From positions 217,342 through 281,341 of the forward strand of contig NW_001865057.1 in assembly GCF_000002865.3 (NCBI RefSeq): a stretch of 64,000 nt of DNA, read 5' to 3'. Of this stretch, positions 25,287 through 40,134 are shown piece after piece. The first letter of the stretch is position 1. Every line of letters starts with the position of its first letter. Under the pieces are notes generated by a model. The model did no database searches and had not been told where the DNA came from. It was given only the letters and a program-made list of their open reading frames with translations. Both the position numbers and the translations under genes were made by a program. This DNA comes from Monosiga brevicollis MX1. Its lineage: Eukaryota; Opisthokonta; Choanoflagellata; Craspedida; Salpingoecidae.

Positions 25287-27362
25287 TCAAGCAGCATGAA
25301 TGTCGATGGCAGACTTGATGCGCTTCACAGGATCAGAGACCGGTGGTTCAACGGTTGTGTCACCACGAGAAACTGTACGCCGTTTGTTGGAGGGCCGCTG
25401 AGCGCGAGGCGGTCGATCCTCGGCCCCTTGATTGAAGCGCTTGACGCCACTGCCCGGGGAGCCTCCGTCGCTGGCTGTGTTGCTGGCCGGAATGCGCATG
25501 GGAGCTTGCATCAAGTGGTGTAGCGAGCGGTCACAGGATCCTTGACGACACGACGAAGGTCGTTGTTGGAGCTGTTGCTGCAAAGGTAGCGGTTGCAGAG
25601 GCGTAAAGCCTTTTGGCGATGATTGCGAAGACGAGGGACTCGACTTGCCCACATCTGTGGAGCTGGGAGCCGAGGTCGCAAGCTTTGACCGCTTCGACTG
25701 TGGCTGTGATTGCGACTGCGACTGCGACTGCGACTGCGACTGCGAAGACTTGGCCAAGGACGAACTCGGCGCCACAGCGGCTGTGCTCTGGCGCCCAGTT
25801 CGACAAGATGATCCCGCGGATGCTGCTGCTGTGTCACCTGAATGGGTTGTATCAACAAGAGCAGAAGGGGATTGTCTACTCACAGCAGAACTCATGCTCT
25901 TGTCCTCGGCGCTGGGAATCATGGCTACCTGAAGTCACGAGAGCAGGCGTTTGACACGCCAGTTGTGAGTCTGTGTCACCAAACATCAGCAAGGCGGCGA
26001 GACACATGACACGAAAATAGCAGAGCGGCAAGGATCAAGACCACTGACTCGTGTAAGATTAGAAACGTCCTCCTCGCTTAGGTCCATGCCTTCAGCAGCA
26101 TCCGACTCTTGTGAGTACGGGGAAACACCCCCTGGACCAAATTGTCGCGGCTGTGAACGACACGGGCACACAAAACACCGAAGACGATAAGAAAGGTGAT
26201 GAGCTCATATACCGACGATCACCCGAGAGAAAATGCATATTGATGCTTTCAGCAGGGCTTGCACCTTCACTGCTGTGATATGTGTCGCAACTTACGTCAG
26301 CGAGCAAGATGCCGCCTGCGGAACGCCGCGCTGCACCCTCGACCAAGCCAGAAGTCGAAGAGGCTGCATCAAACTGAGGACCCTCAAGCAGGGGATAGAC
26401 GCGACTGCTGCTCACGACGCCCTCCCAGTCGGCGGCACCCAGCCGCGAGCTGAGGTCGTTCATGTGATCGGCATGGCTTTCCTCTACATCAGGGTCCATG
26501 GCAGATTGCGGGTAGTTGGCCCATGATGAGTCATCGTGGGGCTGCATGTTTTGAGAAAAGCTCAGATCAACGTCGTCGCTGAGACGGCTGTTGCGAGGCA
26601 TCTGTGGTGAGGCGTGCGCCGCGACACCCTTGATGTCTGGTTTAGCATCGACATTGGACGAAGATCCGGGTGGCATGCCCAAGCTCCAAGCGTCAGCCTT
26701 GTTGGTGGTCCAATTGGGGGAGGCAGCCGGGCCGTGAGCGTTGTCAGAGCTGCCACCAGACATGGTGCCGAATTGGCTTGGCTGTATCATGATTGTTGAG
26801 TCGCCATAGCCATGTGTGGCCATGGGGGCTTGTGAAGAAGCCCACCGGGCATCAGCCATGGAAGGTGGGGGCTGGAACTGGACCGTGGGCGGGCCAGCCT
26901 GATAGTGTTGTGGCACTTGCATGGCCTGTGGCATGGGCTGCAAGCCCTGGTGCTGCAGCCAACCAGTGGACTGACCCCAAGGCAGGTTGCCTGTTCCAAG
27001 ACCGGGGTTGCCCGAGGGTTGTGTCAGGGAAAAAAACATGAGATTGGTACCGTTGCCGTCGACGCCCGCCTGGCTTTGTGGCTGGAAATGCATACCGCCA
27101 GTCGTGGCGGTTGGGGGAACAGCACCCGAGGAAGAAGCTCCGGCTGGTGCGGCGACGTCTCTGTCCTGATCAGCAGGCCATGTCTCGTCGCGCTCAGCCT
27201 GAAACGCCTGCCGCAAAAGCTTGACCAAGGTAACCATGTCATCGGGCAATGGTGCAACGTTCTAGGAATGATTGTGCACATGGCGCAAGCCGCAGATACG
27301 AGCAAGTGCGTTGCAGTGAGCGTTGACCAGCAGAAGTCCAATCAAGCCTTGGGCAAACGGGC

Positions 27363-27407
<45 letters not shown>

Positions 27408-28166
27408 GGAGTTGAATGGTGCGGCACAATTCCTGTAAAGCCTCTGTCAGCTCAAGCGCAGGCTTGGCCGGCAGTGCGTAGTGAAAGGGGTTCACGCAGA
27501 TGGGCTGGCCGGCACCCTGTTTCGCTTGACCGTTTCCGCTGTCGTGTAAAAAGCATGCCCATGGTGAGTCGGGTGATCAGAGTTGCGGGGGCAACATCAA
27601 GTCACGTCACCTGTACGGTGCTTGCAGCGCTAGCGGCGTGAAAGCCTTTGCGCTGTACATACCGGATGCCATGAGAACAGGATTCAAGCAGCGACCACGA
27701 CACCTTGAGCAGCTGGTCTGACACGAGCGAATTGGTTCCCAAGATGCGCTTCCAAAAGAGGTGCGTGGAGACGCGGCGCTTGGAGTTGTCTGTCGAGTTG
27801 AAGAAGGAGGTGCTGTGGGTACATTGATTCTTGGGACACTTGCGACAGGAGCCGCGGCTAATTTCTGGGAAGAAGTGCTCCGTGTGATGAAACCTAGACC
27901 CTCCAAGTGCAAGCAAGGGCAATATTAGCACAGCAAGAGAATCAAGAAAAGAGAGGCAACGAGCGCGGAGGGGCTGAGCGAAGGAACGCCGCGCACGACG
28001 CGGGACTGGCGGGGCTGAGGCCTGACCTGCGCAAGGCTTCGGGAATGGTTTCGCAGTTGAGAGCATGGGCGCATCGGCGATCCCGCACATCGCACTCGCG
28101 TACAAACGGATCAGCGGGAGAGATGCCCAACATCATGCTGGGTTGCACCGCGACTGCAGCGTCCAT
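25287..28166 (-). CDS. putative transcription factor with MH1-like domain
   Basis: Exons 28166-28027, 27893-27663, 27538-27406, 27261-26296, 26150-26049 and 25928-25287 close exactly to 737 residues. The start is MDAAVAVQPS. Residues 20-155 are Cys/His-rich: RECDVRDRRCAHALNC, FHHTEHFFPE, GSCRKCPKNQC, RRVSTHLFWKRIL, LLESCSHGIRG and ICVNPFHYALP. The closing CVNPFHY and the preceding ESC match the zinc ligands and spacing style of the MH1 fold (SMAD ENCEYAF...CVNPYHY; NFI CVQPHHI), and THLFWKRIL sits where SMADs have YCRLWRWPDL. The remaining 580 residues are disordered (Gln, Met, Pro, Ser), as in an activation region, with an SQ repeat coded by (GACTGC)n at 25711-25745 and a basic SNKRRTVSRG near the C-terminus, possibly a nuclear signal. 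A sequence-specific nuclear role is inferred. Confidence 0.6.
27364..27405. repeat. (CA)n microsatellite at a 5' splice site
   Basis: About 40 bases of CA on the plus strand. On the transcribed strand the intron begins directly as GTGTGTG at the end of the exon coding for MH1-like residues, so the repeat is the donor end of the intron. Confidence 0.9.
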
Positions 28167-28615
28167 CAAAAAGATTGGTCTGATTGACGGCGCTGCCAAC
28201 CAGCGACAGTCTTGCGAACAATCCAAAGAGCAACGGCCAGCTGCTGCGTGATGGATGAAGAAGCGGTTGACGGTTTGACACAGCAACGACAACGGCAAAC
28301 AATGGCGATGCCCGAGCAGGATATCTACAGTCCGTCCAACGTCGTCGACGTGCGTGTGTCTGTGTGTGTGTAGCGTTGAGGAGCAAGAGTCAGTCAGTTC
28401 AGTGTGTGTGTGTGTGTGTGGAAAGTCAAAAATAATTATTTTGTGGAACGCGTCAATCAGTTTTTTTTTATTTTAAAGAGAGGAGCGAGAAACAAGAGAT
28501 GTAAAACGCAGAGGTTGGAAAATGGCAGCGCGGGTGGTAGGATGCTCGACGATGTACAGTCGGGCGCGTGGTGATGGGTGATGATGAATGGGTAATGATC
28601 TAACCTGAGAGGAGA

Positions 28616-28642
28616 GGTGGTGGTGGTGGTGGTGGTGGTGGT
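28616..28642. repeat. (GGT)n microsatellite
   Basis: Nine or so GGT units in intergenic DNA upstream of the MH1-like gene. Confidence 0.9.
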
Positions 28643-28862
28643 GATCTTGCAGACCAAGCCTTGACGTCTCCGAGTCCAGCACTGTCACAATAATAATCAC
28701 ACGGTCACTCACTCACGATCCGTAAGGGGGCACCCTTTGTATACGATCAATGGTAGGGCTCCTTTGAAATGTCTTGTGATGTGATGATGAGGAACGAATA
28801 AGGAGAGTACCAACGGTTGAAGGGCTGATTGTGACAAGACGTGATGGGGCTGCGGCTGGCTC

Positions 28863-28912
28863 GTCTTGGTGCTGGTGCTCGTGCTGGTGCTGGTGCCGGT
28901 GCTGGTTGTGGT
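28863..28912. repeat. GGTGCT-type hexanucleotide tandem repeat
   Basis: Imperfect hexamer units (GGTGCT, with C and T variants) followed by GATGAT. Encodes Gly-Ala repeats in one frame but no gene is supported. Confidence 0.8.
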
Positions 28913-30252
28913 GATGATGATGACGGGGCTGGTGAGAAATTGCGACACCTTTGCAATCATCGCCAAGATGTCACCCTCTCGTCCCCTTTACCACAAATCG
29001 CGCCACAAACTGATCTTGTCGATGGGTGGTGCACAGTGTTGCGTCGTGGGAGTCGTTTGATATCGTGTAGGGGGAGATTTGGGGTTCAGCCTCTGACGAA
29101 CCATCGAGTTGACAGGTGAATTGGGACAACGGAACCGCCACCGACCGCGGTGTATAAAATTTGAAAAATTTGAAACGGTAAAAGACATGAGTGATGGCGG
29201 TGCTGAAGGTGATCGTCACGATGCCTGCTGCTATGATGGGCATGGCTGCCCTTTCTGCCAAGCCTGATCGCACCGCCAGCCGTGAAAGCTTCTTCCAGAA
29301 ACCACTGGCATCAACAACGCCATCGATCCCCTCTGTTGGCTTCAGCAAGACCGCTTTTACTGTTTCTTCAACATCAACTTCAAGTCGAAGCAAGCCGAGC
29401 CTTACTACGGTGCAGCAAATACCTCATTTTCTTCGTCTTCTTCCCGATGTGCCATCACACTACCCAAACCTGCATGCGCAACGTTCACCCTAATATTCTA
29501 CACATGTAACCCTGGCCAAGGCCGCGCACAGACCGGAAAAAGATTGGACACCAAGTTTTTGATTGTGCGTGTACCATCGATGCGGAACCAACGAAGGAGG
29601 AAGGGTGTGGGAAGGAGAGGAAGAAAAAGGGTCCAGCCCATGACCACAAACAAAAAGGAAAAGAGAGAAAAAAACCATGAAAAGCAACGGCAACGGCATG
29701 TACGCCCGTAGCAACGCTTGCTTGGCAAGCAGAGGGCAACGGGATGAGCAACGCGAGTCCGGCGGCACGCCGCTCGGACAGACTTGCAAAGTGCATGGCT
29801 CACACCGACGCGCCCCCAAGGTCTTGGGTCAACAACCACGCCACGCGGTGCGGTGGCGGATCGTTGCAAGGCAAAAAACGCTTGGGGGCAGGGGTGAGAG
29901 TCATCGCGTGGCGGCGCTCACAAACACACCATGCATGAAAAAAAAAAAAAAAAAGGCTAGCAGAAGCAACAGAACCAGGAAAGCCAAATCAAAAGGACAG
30001 CTGAAGAAAGGACACATGGAGGGATCAAGAAGAGAAGCAAGCGAGAGAAGAAAGGAAGGAGGATGAATCCCCAAACGATAAAAAGAGAGAGAGAGAGAAA
30101 GAGGGGGGAAACAGAAGAGCAACCTAGCATAGCTCGTGTCGTAACAAGACGTAAACACACATAGAGGGAACCGTCACGTTTTGCGAAACGGCACAAGCCT
30201 GCACGTAGTGGACGAAGTGTGTAAAGTTTGGGTCTCCCGCCTCTTGCATTAC

Positions 30253-33089
30253 TCAATACGCTTCGTTGGATGAAGTCAGCTCGGCCGTCTGCTTCGGGGA
30301 CGCAGCTTGAGGCTCCTCATTGGCCATGGACTCGCCCTCCTCGTTCTCATCTCCATCATCCTCAGAGTCACTCTTGTGAGCAAGCTCGGCTTGCAAAATA
30401 GCCTGTTGGCGTTGATGGCTGGGCGGCACGCGGCCCGGCTCCTCCGGCGGAATGAACGGGGCCGTGCCGCTACGAATGGCCTCGTTGAGCTTGTCGTACC
30501 TAAAAAAAGAAATGTCCCACCCGTGATGAGCACCAATGCGTATCACGTCGTGAGCATATCATTGCAGAAACAGCAGCTTGGGGACCAGCAACACACATAC
30601 AGTCCACTCTCTGGGATGAGATACCTACCGAGACTTGTGAAGGTTACGAGGAAACGTCTTGGCCTTATCAGGGATCATAAAGAGCTCCGTTATCAATTTG
30701 CGGCGCGCACCCTGCAGCGTTCACACAAGAGCGTGTGGTCGTTGACCATCAGCAATTCATGAGCAGGGGTCGACAAAAGTGAAGATCCAGCTCGTAGCAG
30801 TGCGTGCACCGAGATAGAATAATACCAGGCTTGAGAACTCACCTCCGTTAGGCCCAAGATGCGAAGGTCGTCGTCAGTGAGCTGGCGCATCTCAGTGCTG
30901 ACGATTACCAAAAAAAAACCCAAGTTGGGCAGAGCAGGGTTGTGTGAGACAAGTGCGGACAGGCGTAGCGCCGACGGAAACAGATAAATCGGAAAGAAGC
31001 ACGCGCCCAGGAAGGACATACAGAGATTTGCCGAGAAAGAGGCGAGTATACTTGTGCAGGCGGATCTGTTTCATAAAGCACCAGAGATCGCGATCGGTAG
31101 GCACAATGCCCTCGTCGGCCATCTGCTCGGCCCACACCTTGGGCTTGCGCCGCGCCACGGGGCCCGTCTCCCCCATGCCCGCACGGAGCAGTGGGGAGCC
31201 TTGCGGGCTCTCCATCCCAGCTGCTGTGACATTGGCTTCAAGCAGCAATTGCGGGCTGGACAGGGTCCGTGGAACGTTTGCATCGGCACTGTTCACGCCC
31301 TGTGCATTCATAAAACGTTGCTTGAAAGCTTGTTGATTCGACTGCATGCGCCGGTCGTGCAGCGAGGCACCACGCCCTTGCGCGCCCACGGGCGTCAACA
31401 TGTACTTTTGACCAAAGGAGTCGGTAAACAAGACATTGTTACTGGTGGCGCCCAGTCCTGGCGAACCGGGGGAAGAGGCTGAGACAGCGTTGCGAACATC
31501 GCGCGCCCCACGACCACCAGGACCCATTGCATTGCCTGCATGCGGATAGTTGGCGTGCCCGCGGCCCGCAGCGCCCATGCCACCGGGTCCAGGCGACGGA
31601 GGTGCGCCCCCGACACCCGGTCCACCCATACCACCGGGCCCTCCGGGGCCCATGCCCACCATGCTCCCCATGGGGCCGTTACCACCTGCCCCACCTGGGA
31701 CACGACCAGCCCCGCTCTTGCCTTGCTGGCGGCGCATATGCATGGGGTTTTGGAGAGAGAGATAACGCATGTCCACGTCGTTGGGAGCACCGGGCTCTCC
31801 GACTGGGTTGGACCAGGAGCGCATGTTTTGGTAAAATTCAAAGGCGTTGCCTGAACCAGCGCCACCATCGGCAGTAGCTGTCTCGTACCCGCCAGCGCTG
31901 CCTCGGCGCATGTGACCCCGGAAAGTGTCGGTCACTTCACCAGCCGTGCCCATGCCCAGCGGTGGGGCAGAGGGTGGCGGGTAATTCATGTGGCCCTTGT
32001 TGAAACCAGCGCCACCAGTTGCGCTGGAGACTGTGGTGGGCGGGGCGCCCGGATGCATTGTCATGCCAGCAAATTGTTGACTGAGGGCAGCAGCGTTCTC
32101 AGCAGCGGCAGCGGCCGACTCCATGCTGGGATCCTCGTTGGCCCGAAGGCGCACGGCGAGCTTATCGGGGCGCACGCGGAGCAGGGTGGACGTGTTGACG
32201 GCCAATCGCAGCGTGTTGAGGTCAGGACAATCCGGGATGTACTTGGCCACGGACAGAAAGCTGACGTAGCCGTCATACAGCTGCTGCTGTTGGTAAACCT
32301 CCGGATGATTGGCAGACGTCTCCAGAAGACTGACCACGGCCGAAGCGACGCGTTGCAGCGTGCGGGCTGAGGCTGCCGCGTTTTGAGCGGCTTGGCTACT
32401 GCTGGTCTTGGCATTGGCATTGGGCAAGGTCGGGCTGGGCACAGCCTCGACGTCGTTAGCACTGCCTGGTGGACGCATGGCAAAGTATTCCTCCGCGTGT
32501 AATGGAATGGCTGAGGCAGGCAATGAGTGCGACCAATCATACACGTGGCCAGCACCGGCGCTGGCATTGGGCTCAGCGTCGTGGCCCAGTGACGAGCTGG
32601 CCCATGCATCAGGGGGGCTGTCGTATTCCAAGAAGCTGAAGCGCTCCTCCCGATACAGGTCCTTCAACAAGTTGCCCGGTCGTTGCAGTAAGGGTGGGGG
32701 GCGGCCACTGCCGGGATTGGCCGCGCCGACGGCTTCTGGCGGCACGCGTGTGCCCATTCCCTTGTCCCCGGGCACGTAGGTTCCCTACATTAAAGGTAGG
32801 CAGGGCAGCGTTGCAAAAAATAGACGTGAGCTCACAGTCTCAGACAAACAACACAAAACGCGTGTGCAAGTACGCGAGGGCTGTGAAGAAAGAAACTCAC
32901 ATTATTCGCGCTGGCACTGGAGGTGGCTGCCAAGCCGGCAGTAGGAGCAGCACCCCCGCTCGCTCCCTGTGAGGTCTCGGTTTCTACGGCTTGGCCGTCG
33001 TAGCCGTGCAGATCAGTGGTGATGAAATCTACCATCCGCATGGCGGATTCATGATCCAGCTTATCCTCATGGTTGGGGTCGTACGCCAT
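30253..33089 (-). CDS. SAM-domain protein of the Smaug/Vts1 type
   Basis: Probable post-transcriptional regulator: SAM domains of this class bind stem-loops in mRNA and recruit decay or repression factors. Exons 33089-32901, 32784-31022, 30897-30843, 30711-30629 and 30499-30253 close to 778 residues. The N-terminus (MAYDPNHEDKLDHES) is polar. Residues about 190-270 hold a helical block (RVASAVVSLLETSANHPEVY, YVSFLSVAKYIPDC). A long Gly/Pro/Met-rich stretch follows. The SAM domain spans residues about 620-700 and is split by two introns: DLWCFMKQIRLHKYTRLFLG, then KSLTEMRQLTDDDLRILGLTE, then GARRKLITELF. RLHKYT and the GARRK helix are the RNA-contacting features of Smaug/Vts1 and separate it from protein-binding SAMs. 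The tail is acidic (KSDSEDDGDENEEGES). Confidence 0.85.
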
Positions 33090-34705
33090 GGTGTTCGGTT
33101 GTGCCCTGTATGTGGAGCCAGGCGCTGTCGCGTAGTGTATTACAGAAAGCACGAGCAAGAATTTGGCAGCGAAGGTTGTTGAAGATGATGGTTGCGAGAG
33201 AATAACTCGCACGATACCCGGCCGGCCCAGCCGGTGCAACGCGTCTCCCGCGGGGAGAACGCGAAGCGAAAAAAAAAAACAAGTGACTGTAAAACAGTCA
33301 ACAGCACATCAAGGATGGCTCTCGCGCTCGGCGCGTGAGCCTCTCCCACAGCTTGACCTGATCTGGTCTATGGAAAAGCATCAGAACCAGCAAGCTCGGG
33401 ATGAGCCAGCCAGCAAGCTGAGATTCAAAAGCACCATGAGCGAGAACTTGACACGACACTTCCAAAAACAACAACCCCACCACCACCACCACCACCACCA
33501 CGGCTGCTGCTGCCCGCTTATAACAAGGCAGACCTGACCCTAAACCACGTCTCCCGGCTTCTCTCGCCCTCTCTCGCGCGCGCTCACACCCCCACGCTCC
33601 GTCGCTATCTCATCCTATGCGCCCACGCACTCCCACTCTCACCATCTCTCTCACCATCGCTCTCACCATCGCTCTCCCTCCCACTTTCTCCTTTCCCCTC
33701 GGGCCCTCTTACTCTCACGCAGCGGTGCACTCTTCCAAGCCTGCACAAAGCCGTGGCTGGGGCTGCCAGGAGCGACCAACGCTGACTTGACTCAATCAAG
33801 CACGACAACACAAACAACAGAAAGACAACACACGACACTGGACCCAGCCAGACCAATGACCACCCTCTCCCCTCCCTTATCCCTGGGCAGTTGACCAAAT
33901 CAAGCGAGAGCAGGTCCAGGAGTCGCATGGATGGCCGCCCAGCAGGCCAGCGGCAACGGCAGCGGCAGCTCGGCCAGTGTTCGCGCTCGCCGACCTGAGC
34001 GACCGAGACCCAATCGAGAGACAGACCGCAAGAGAGACAAAGAGAAAGAGACACTCACAAAGCGCTGAGATCAGCACCCCTGGTTGGGACTGAAATCAAA
34101 GCGAAGACAGAGACGCTGCGCAAACCAGCTGCACTTGCAGAGAGGTGGATGGCCCACCACACACTACACTCCCACAGCGCGTTTCTTTTGTTCTTTTTGT
34201 TCTTTTGTTACCCGGTGAAAACGAGGGGCGAGCAGCGAGTCACACTTGGTAGCATCGCCCATGATGGTTTGGTAGCGGCAAGCTGTGTTTCTTTATTTTG
34301 CTTTCAAGCAAAGGTTCCGTTTTATTCAATGTGTGCTCAGGACACACTTTCAATGTAAGACAAAACGCTGCAGACTCAGCCAGTCCTGACGCAGACTCGC
34401 CGGCTGCTGGCGCTGAATGTTTTTTTTTTTTTTTTTTGAGCGCGAATGGTTGTGGTGACCTCCACAAGCTACAAACCTCCCCACTGTTGTCCGGGGGTGC
34501 TCACTGGAGTGTGACGGGTGAAACGGGTGATCAGTGGTCGTAAGCGGGAGGCAGGACGCTCTGCCTGTTTGCCTGTTGGTATTTTCCAATCCAAAGCAGA
34601 GGACAAGATCGTGCCGGCGACGATCAGCACAGCACCCGCGAATCAAAAAGCGCTGCCCAGCTCGGCTGCTTCAGTGGCGGCCAGCATTGCCTTCCACCAA
34701 CGCCA
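33090..34705. other. divergent intergenic region between SAM gene and MON1
   Basis: No supported gene. It contains a CCA tandem (33476-33500), imperfect CTCTCACCATCG units (33635-33675), a purine-rich tract near 34010-34065 and a T run near 34420-34437. The two flanking genes are transcribed outwards, so promoters of both lie here. Confidence 0.6.
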
Positions 34706-37700
34706 TGGCTCAGCCCGCTGCGACAAAATCTGATAATGGTGACGAGCTCGAGGAACCCCTCACTACGCCTGGGGGCACGTACGTCCAACACCCGCCCCAC
34801 CACCGCCAACTCTCACCCTCCTCAACCGCAGCTGATCTCGGCCTCACCTGCTTCTGGTACCGCGCACATCCGCACATCCGCACATGCCATCATCGCTCAA
34901 ACCAACTTAGGGAGGCCAGCGCCATGTTTGCCGAAGACTCGCAGCCCCTGGATGACTATGACGAGCTTCATGATCTCAGCATTCATCACGTCGGCCGGTG
35001 GGTCTTTCTTGGCGCCTTCTCCGTGGCTGCAACCGCCACTGTTGACCTTGCCACGCTTGGTGTTTGTGCAGAGGCCCACAGGCAACCGAAGATGTTGCCG
35101 ACGAGCAAGCACCCAGCGAAGCTGGTAGGCGCGCCTTTGGCTCCTTGGTTGGGGTTGGACCGCCCCGATCCTCCAGGACGGTGACTTGACAACTCAATTG
35201 TCGGCATTTTTTTCTTTCTTTTTGACTTTTTTTTTTTGTGCTGCCGTGCCCTAAACGCAGCACGCCTAGAAGCTTCGCGCCAACGTCTTCATCTGTCCAG
35301 TACGGAAGGGACCAGTAGCCTAGGGGCTGCTCCCGCGGCTGCCTCTGAAAGCTCAAACGCCGAAGCCGGTCACGACGTCAGCTGGAAGGATCACGACAAG
35401 CACGTCTTCATCCTCAGCAATGCCGGCAAACCCATTTACACCCGGTGAGGAGTTTACTACCCCGCCAACCATCCAACGTCAGCGCGACGCCGTGCGCATG
35501 CTCGTGCTCATGACCACTTTCCAACCAACAGCCATGGCCATGAGGAGCAACACGTCACCTTGATGGGTGTCATGTCCGCCCTGGTCTCCTTTGTGGAGAA
35601 CGATCGGGACGAACTGAGGTGGGACCCTTGCCCGCCCCCAATTTGACCCAACAATATGCCTTGCCGTGAATTAACAGCCCTCTTGCGCCTGCTTCGCTGG
35701 GAACAAATGGACTGTTCATCAGATGGTTCCGCGCTGGTCAGCAAATCTTTGTCTTTTTGCAACGCGGGCCCCTCTATCTCGTCATGATCTCCCGCACGGG
35801 CGAATCCCATACACATGTCCGTAGCTTGTTGCCCATGCTGAGCACGGATGGGATGATGTCTCGGCCGTTCGTGCACTCACTGGCCAACCGAACCCGACCC
35901 CACCCATCCCCAGCTGGCGGTGCAGTTGACATATGTCTACAACCAGATCTTGTCCTCGCTGACCCTCACCCAATTGCAGCGTCTCTTTGAGAATAAGGCT
36001 AGCTTTGATCTACGCGACGTGCTAGGGGGTGCGTTGCCTTGATAATCGTGATTCTCCGTCTTTGACTAGTTGCCCACAGTTTGACACGAGCAATGCGCTT
36101 ATTCTCCTTCTGTTCATTCTCATCTGAACCTGGACCAGGCACGGAAAAGTTTACGGACAGTCTCATCGATCGAATGACCGATGACCCCTCGTTTTTCCTC
36201 TCGGCTATCAAGTGTCTGCGCATGCCCCAAGCTCATCGTGACAAAATTGGCGGCATCATCAATGCACAGCGCTGCAAGGTTAGAAACACCTCTGCCCCCG
36301 TGCATGCCCCTGAATCTAAAACCGGGTCCACCTCGGCTGCCCCGACCTTCACATGTGCAAACGCTGGTCCGGCTTGACTCTATCGGTGGCCGTGAGCAGG
36401 AATTGCTGTTTGCCGTCCTGGTAGCCGACAACCAACTCGTCACCTTAGTGCGCAACAAGCGCCATAGCTTGCCACCACAAGGTTTATTACCCTGCGCTCA
36501 CGTGTGGCATTGTGTTTGCGTCATGATTGTGGCGGCATCATATGAATACGCCATTTGCTTGCTCATTTCACATGACTCTTATTTTTGCATGGTGCTTGGC
36601 CATTTAGACTTGCTGTTGCTTATGAATATGGTTGCCGCTTCTGGCACGTTCAAGGAGGCTGAAAATTGGATGCCCATTTGCTTGCCCAAATTTCACAGTG
36701 GTGGCTTTCTGCATGCCCACGTGAGCCCACCTTGCCCTGTTGCATGGGGACGATGAATATACTGTGCATGCGCCCTGACCTGTTGTGTGCGCGATCCAGG
36801 TTTCATATATTGACAGTGAGTCAAGGACGTGCTTGTTTCTGATCAGCACGCAGGCCGAGGCGTTTTACGTGTTGTCTGAAGCCCGAGCTACCATGCTGCG
36901 CATGATGAGCAGTCAGGGCTGCTTGGATGACATTGAGACGGCACTCCAGCGCCAAGACTATGAGCCATGTACGCCCAGCACACGCGCATGCCTAAATGCC
37001 CATCTGCCCCTCTGCCCTAACCCAGCTGGCTATAATACGTCGTTCTCACCAATTCTAAATTGCTGGCTGGCTACAGCCGTCGTTGGTGTACCGCAATTGC
37101 GCCACTTCATTTACAAGAACAAGAGCACCGCACAGGTAAGAGGGGACTCCTTTTCGGCGAGCGAGGATGCTCTGGAAAGGCCCTGAAACTCCTCAACTCC
37201 AACTGACCATGCCATCCATCTGCTCCTGTTTCAATAGTTCACATCACCACAGCTGATTGGCCCTTATACCATGTTGAAGCACGCCCGACGATTGCAACGC
37301 AATTACCAACACGTTCATCACTTTATGCACTCGGGAGCCGTGCCGTTGCAAATTATGTACCATGCCCAATCCGACGAAATTACCCTCGGCTGGGTACGTA
37401 TCTGCTTGCTTGGAATCACGAAACTGAGTTCGTTTTATTGTGCTGTTTGTTGTTGTTTTGTTGTGTTGTGTTTCTGGGCGCTTTTTTTGGCGATTTTCGA
37501 GAATTTTTTTTCTTTTCTGGTTTTGTTTTTTATGTTCTGGTGATTCGAACCTCATGTCGCCCGTGCATTCGGACATGTGTCACCGATTCGATAGCTCACA
37601 TCAAGTTTCGAGCTCTATGCCTCATTCGATCCCCTCACGGCCAAGCCGGCGGCCATTAATGCCATTCTCATGCTCATCCAATGGGTCAAGCGCGAGGAAG

Positions 37701-37735
37701 GCTCCCTGTTTATCCTGCGCGCTCAGACATTTTGA
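34706..37735 (+). CDS. MON1: vacuolar fusion protein MON1
   Basis: Subunit of the Mon1-Ccz1 guanine-nucleotide exchange factor that activates Rab7 on late endosomes and autophagosomes. About a dozen exons. The start MAQPAATKSDNGDELEEP precedes an acidic disordered N-terminus (PLDDYDELHDLS). The conserved body starts at DVSWKDHDKHVFILSNAGKP, the hallmark of the first longin domain. It continues with HVTLMGVMSALVSFVENDRD, GPLYLVMISRTGES, LTYVYNQILSSLTLTQLQ, DDPSFFLSAIKCLRM, ELLFAVLVADNQLVTLVRNK, NWMPICLPKFHSGGFLHAH, TCLFLISTQAEAFYVLSEAR, VGVPQLRHFIYKNKS, LQIMYHAQSDEITLGW and finally VKREEGSLFILRAQTF. The order and spacing match animal and yeast Mon1. Splice junctions are clear from the MON1 body onward; the first three exons are less certain. 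Confidence 0.94.
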
Positions 37736-38026
37736 AATTGATCCCTCGAGTTTTCTGCCCACACATACCTTTGATCAACTGTGGACCCAAAAATATCTGA
37801 GCAGCTCCTGATTTGTGCTTCCCACATCAACGAATCAGATGGATGGCGTTGGACCAGATCGAAAGATTTGATCTAGGCGGGCAGCTCAACGTGTCGACTA
37901 TTCAAACGACGGAGGAGAGCAAGATGCAAGTATGTTTTTGTTTCTTCAATCAATCAAAGCAAGACCGAAGATGGCCGATTGTTTTGATGTTGATTCGTAT
38001 GCCCTCAAAGCACGAAAGCCAAAGCT

Positions 38027-39985
<1,959 letters not shown>

Positions 39986-40016
39986 CCTTGCTTGGTCACT
40001 CTGCGTGCATCAAAAA

Positions 40017-40134
40017 CTCTCTCTCTCTCTCTCTCTGTGGTAGTTGTACTTTTCCTTTGTGTCTTTGCTCTTGACTTCTCTCAATTCATCTCTCTCAAAC
40101 TCTCTCTCTCTCATTTTCTCTCTCTCTCTCTCTG
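40017..40134. repeat. CT-rich 5' flank of the beta-helix gene
   Basis: Runs of CTCTCT interspersed with TTTCTC, immediately upstream of the ATG at 39985. On the transcribed strand this is GA-rich and probably forms the 5' leader or core promoter. Confidence 0.7.

Larger units (their letters stand above)
28167..30252. other. intergenic, simple-repeat rich
   Basis: Between the 5' end of the MH1-like gene and the 3' end of the SAM gene. It holds a TG run (28402-28420), a GGT run (28616-28642), a GGTGCT-type tandem (about 28863-28912) and a poly-A near 29940-29954. A plus-strand frame at about 29295-29420 (reading INNAIDPLCWLQQDRFYCFF) and an opposing minus-strand frame look protein-like, but neither has a start, splice sites and stop that fit together. 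Confidence 0.5.

Noticed and set aside
28971-29493. Opposing protein-like frames with a hydrophobic stretch
   Set aside because: Neither strand gives a consistent start, splice and stop, and surrounding DNA is simple-repeat rich; recorded only as intergenic.
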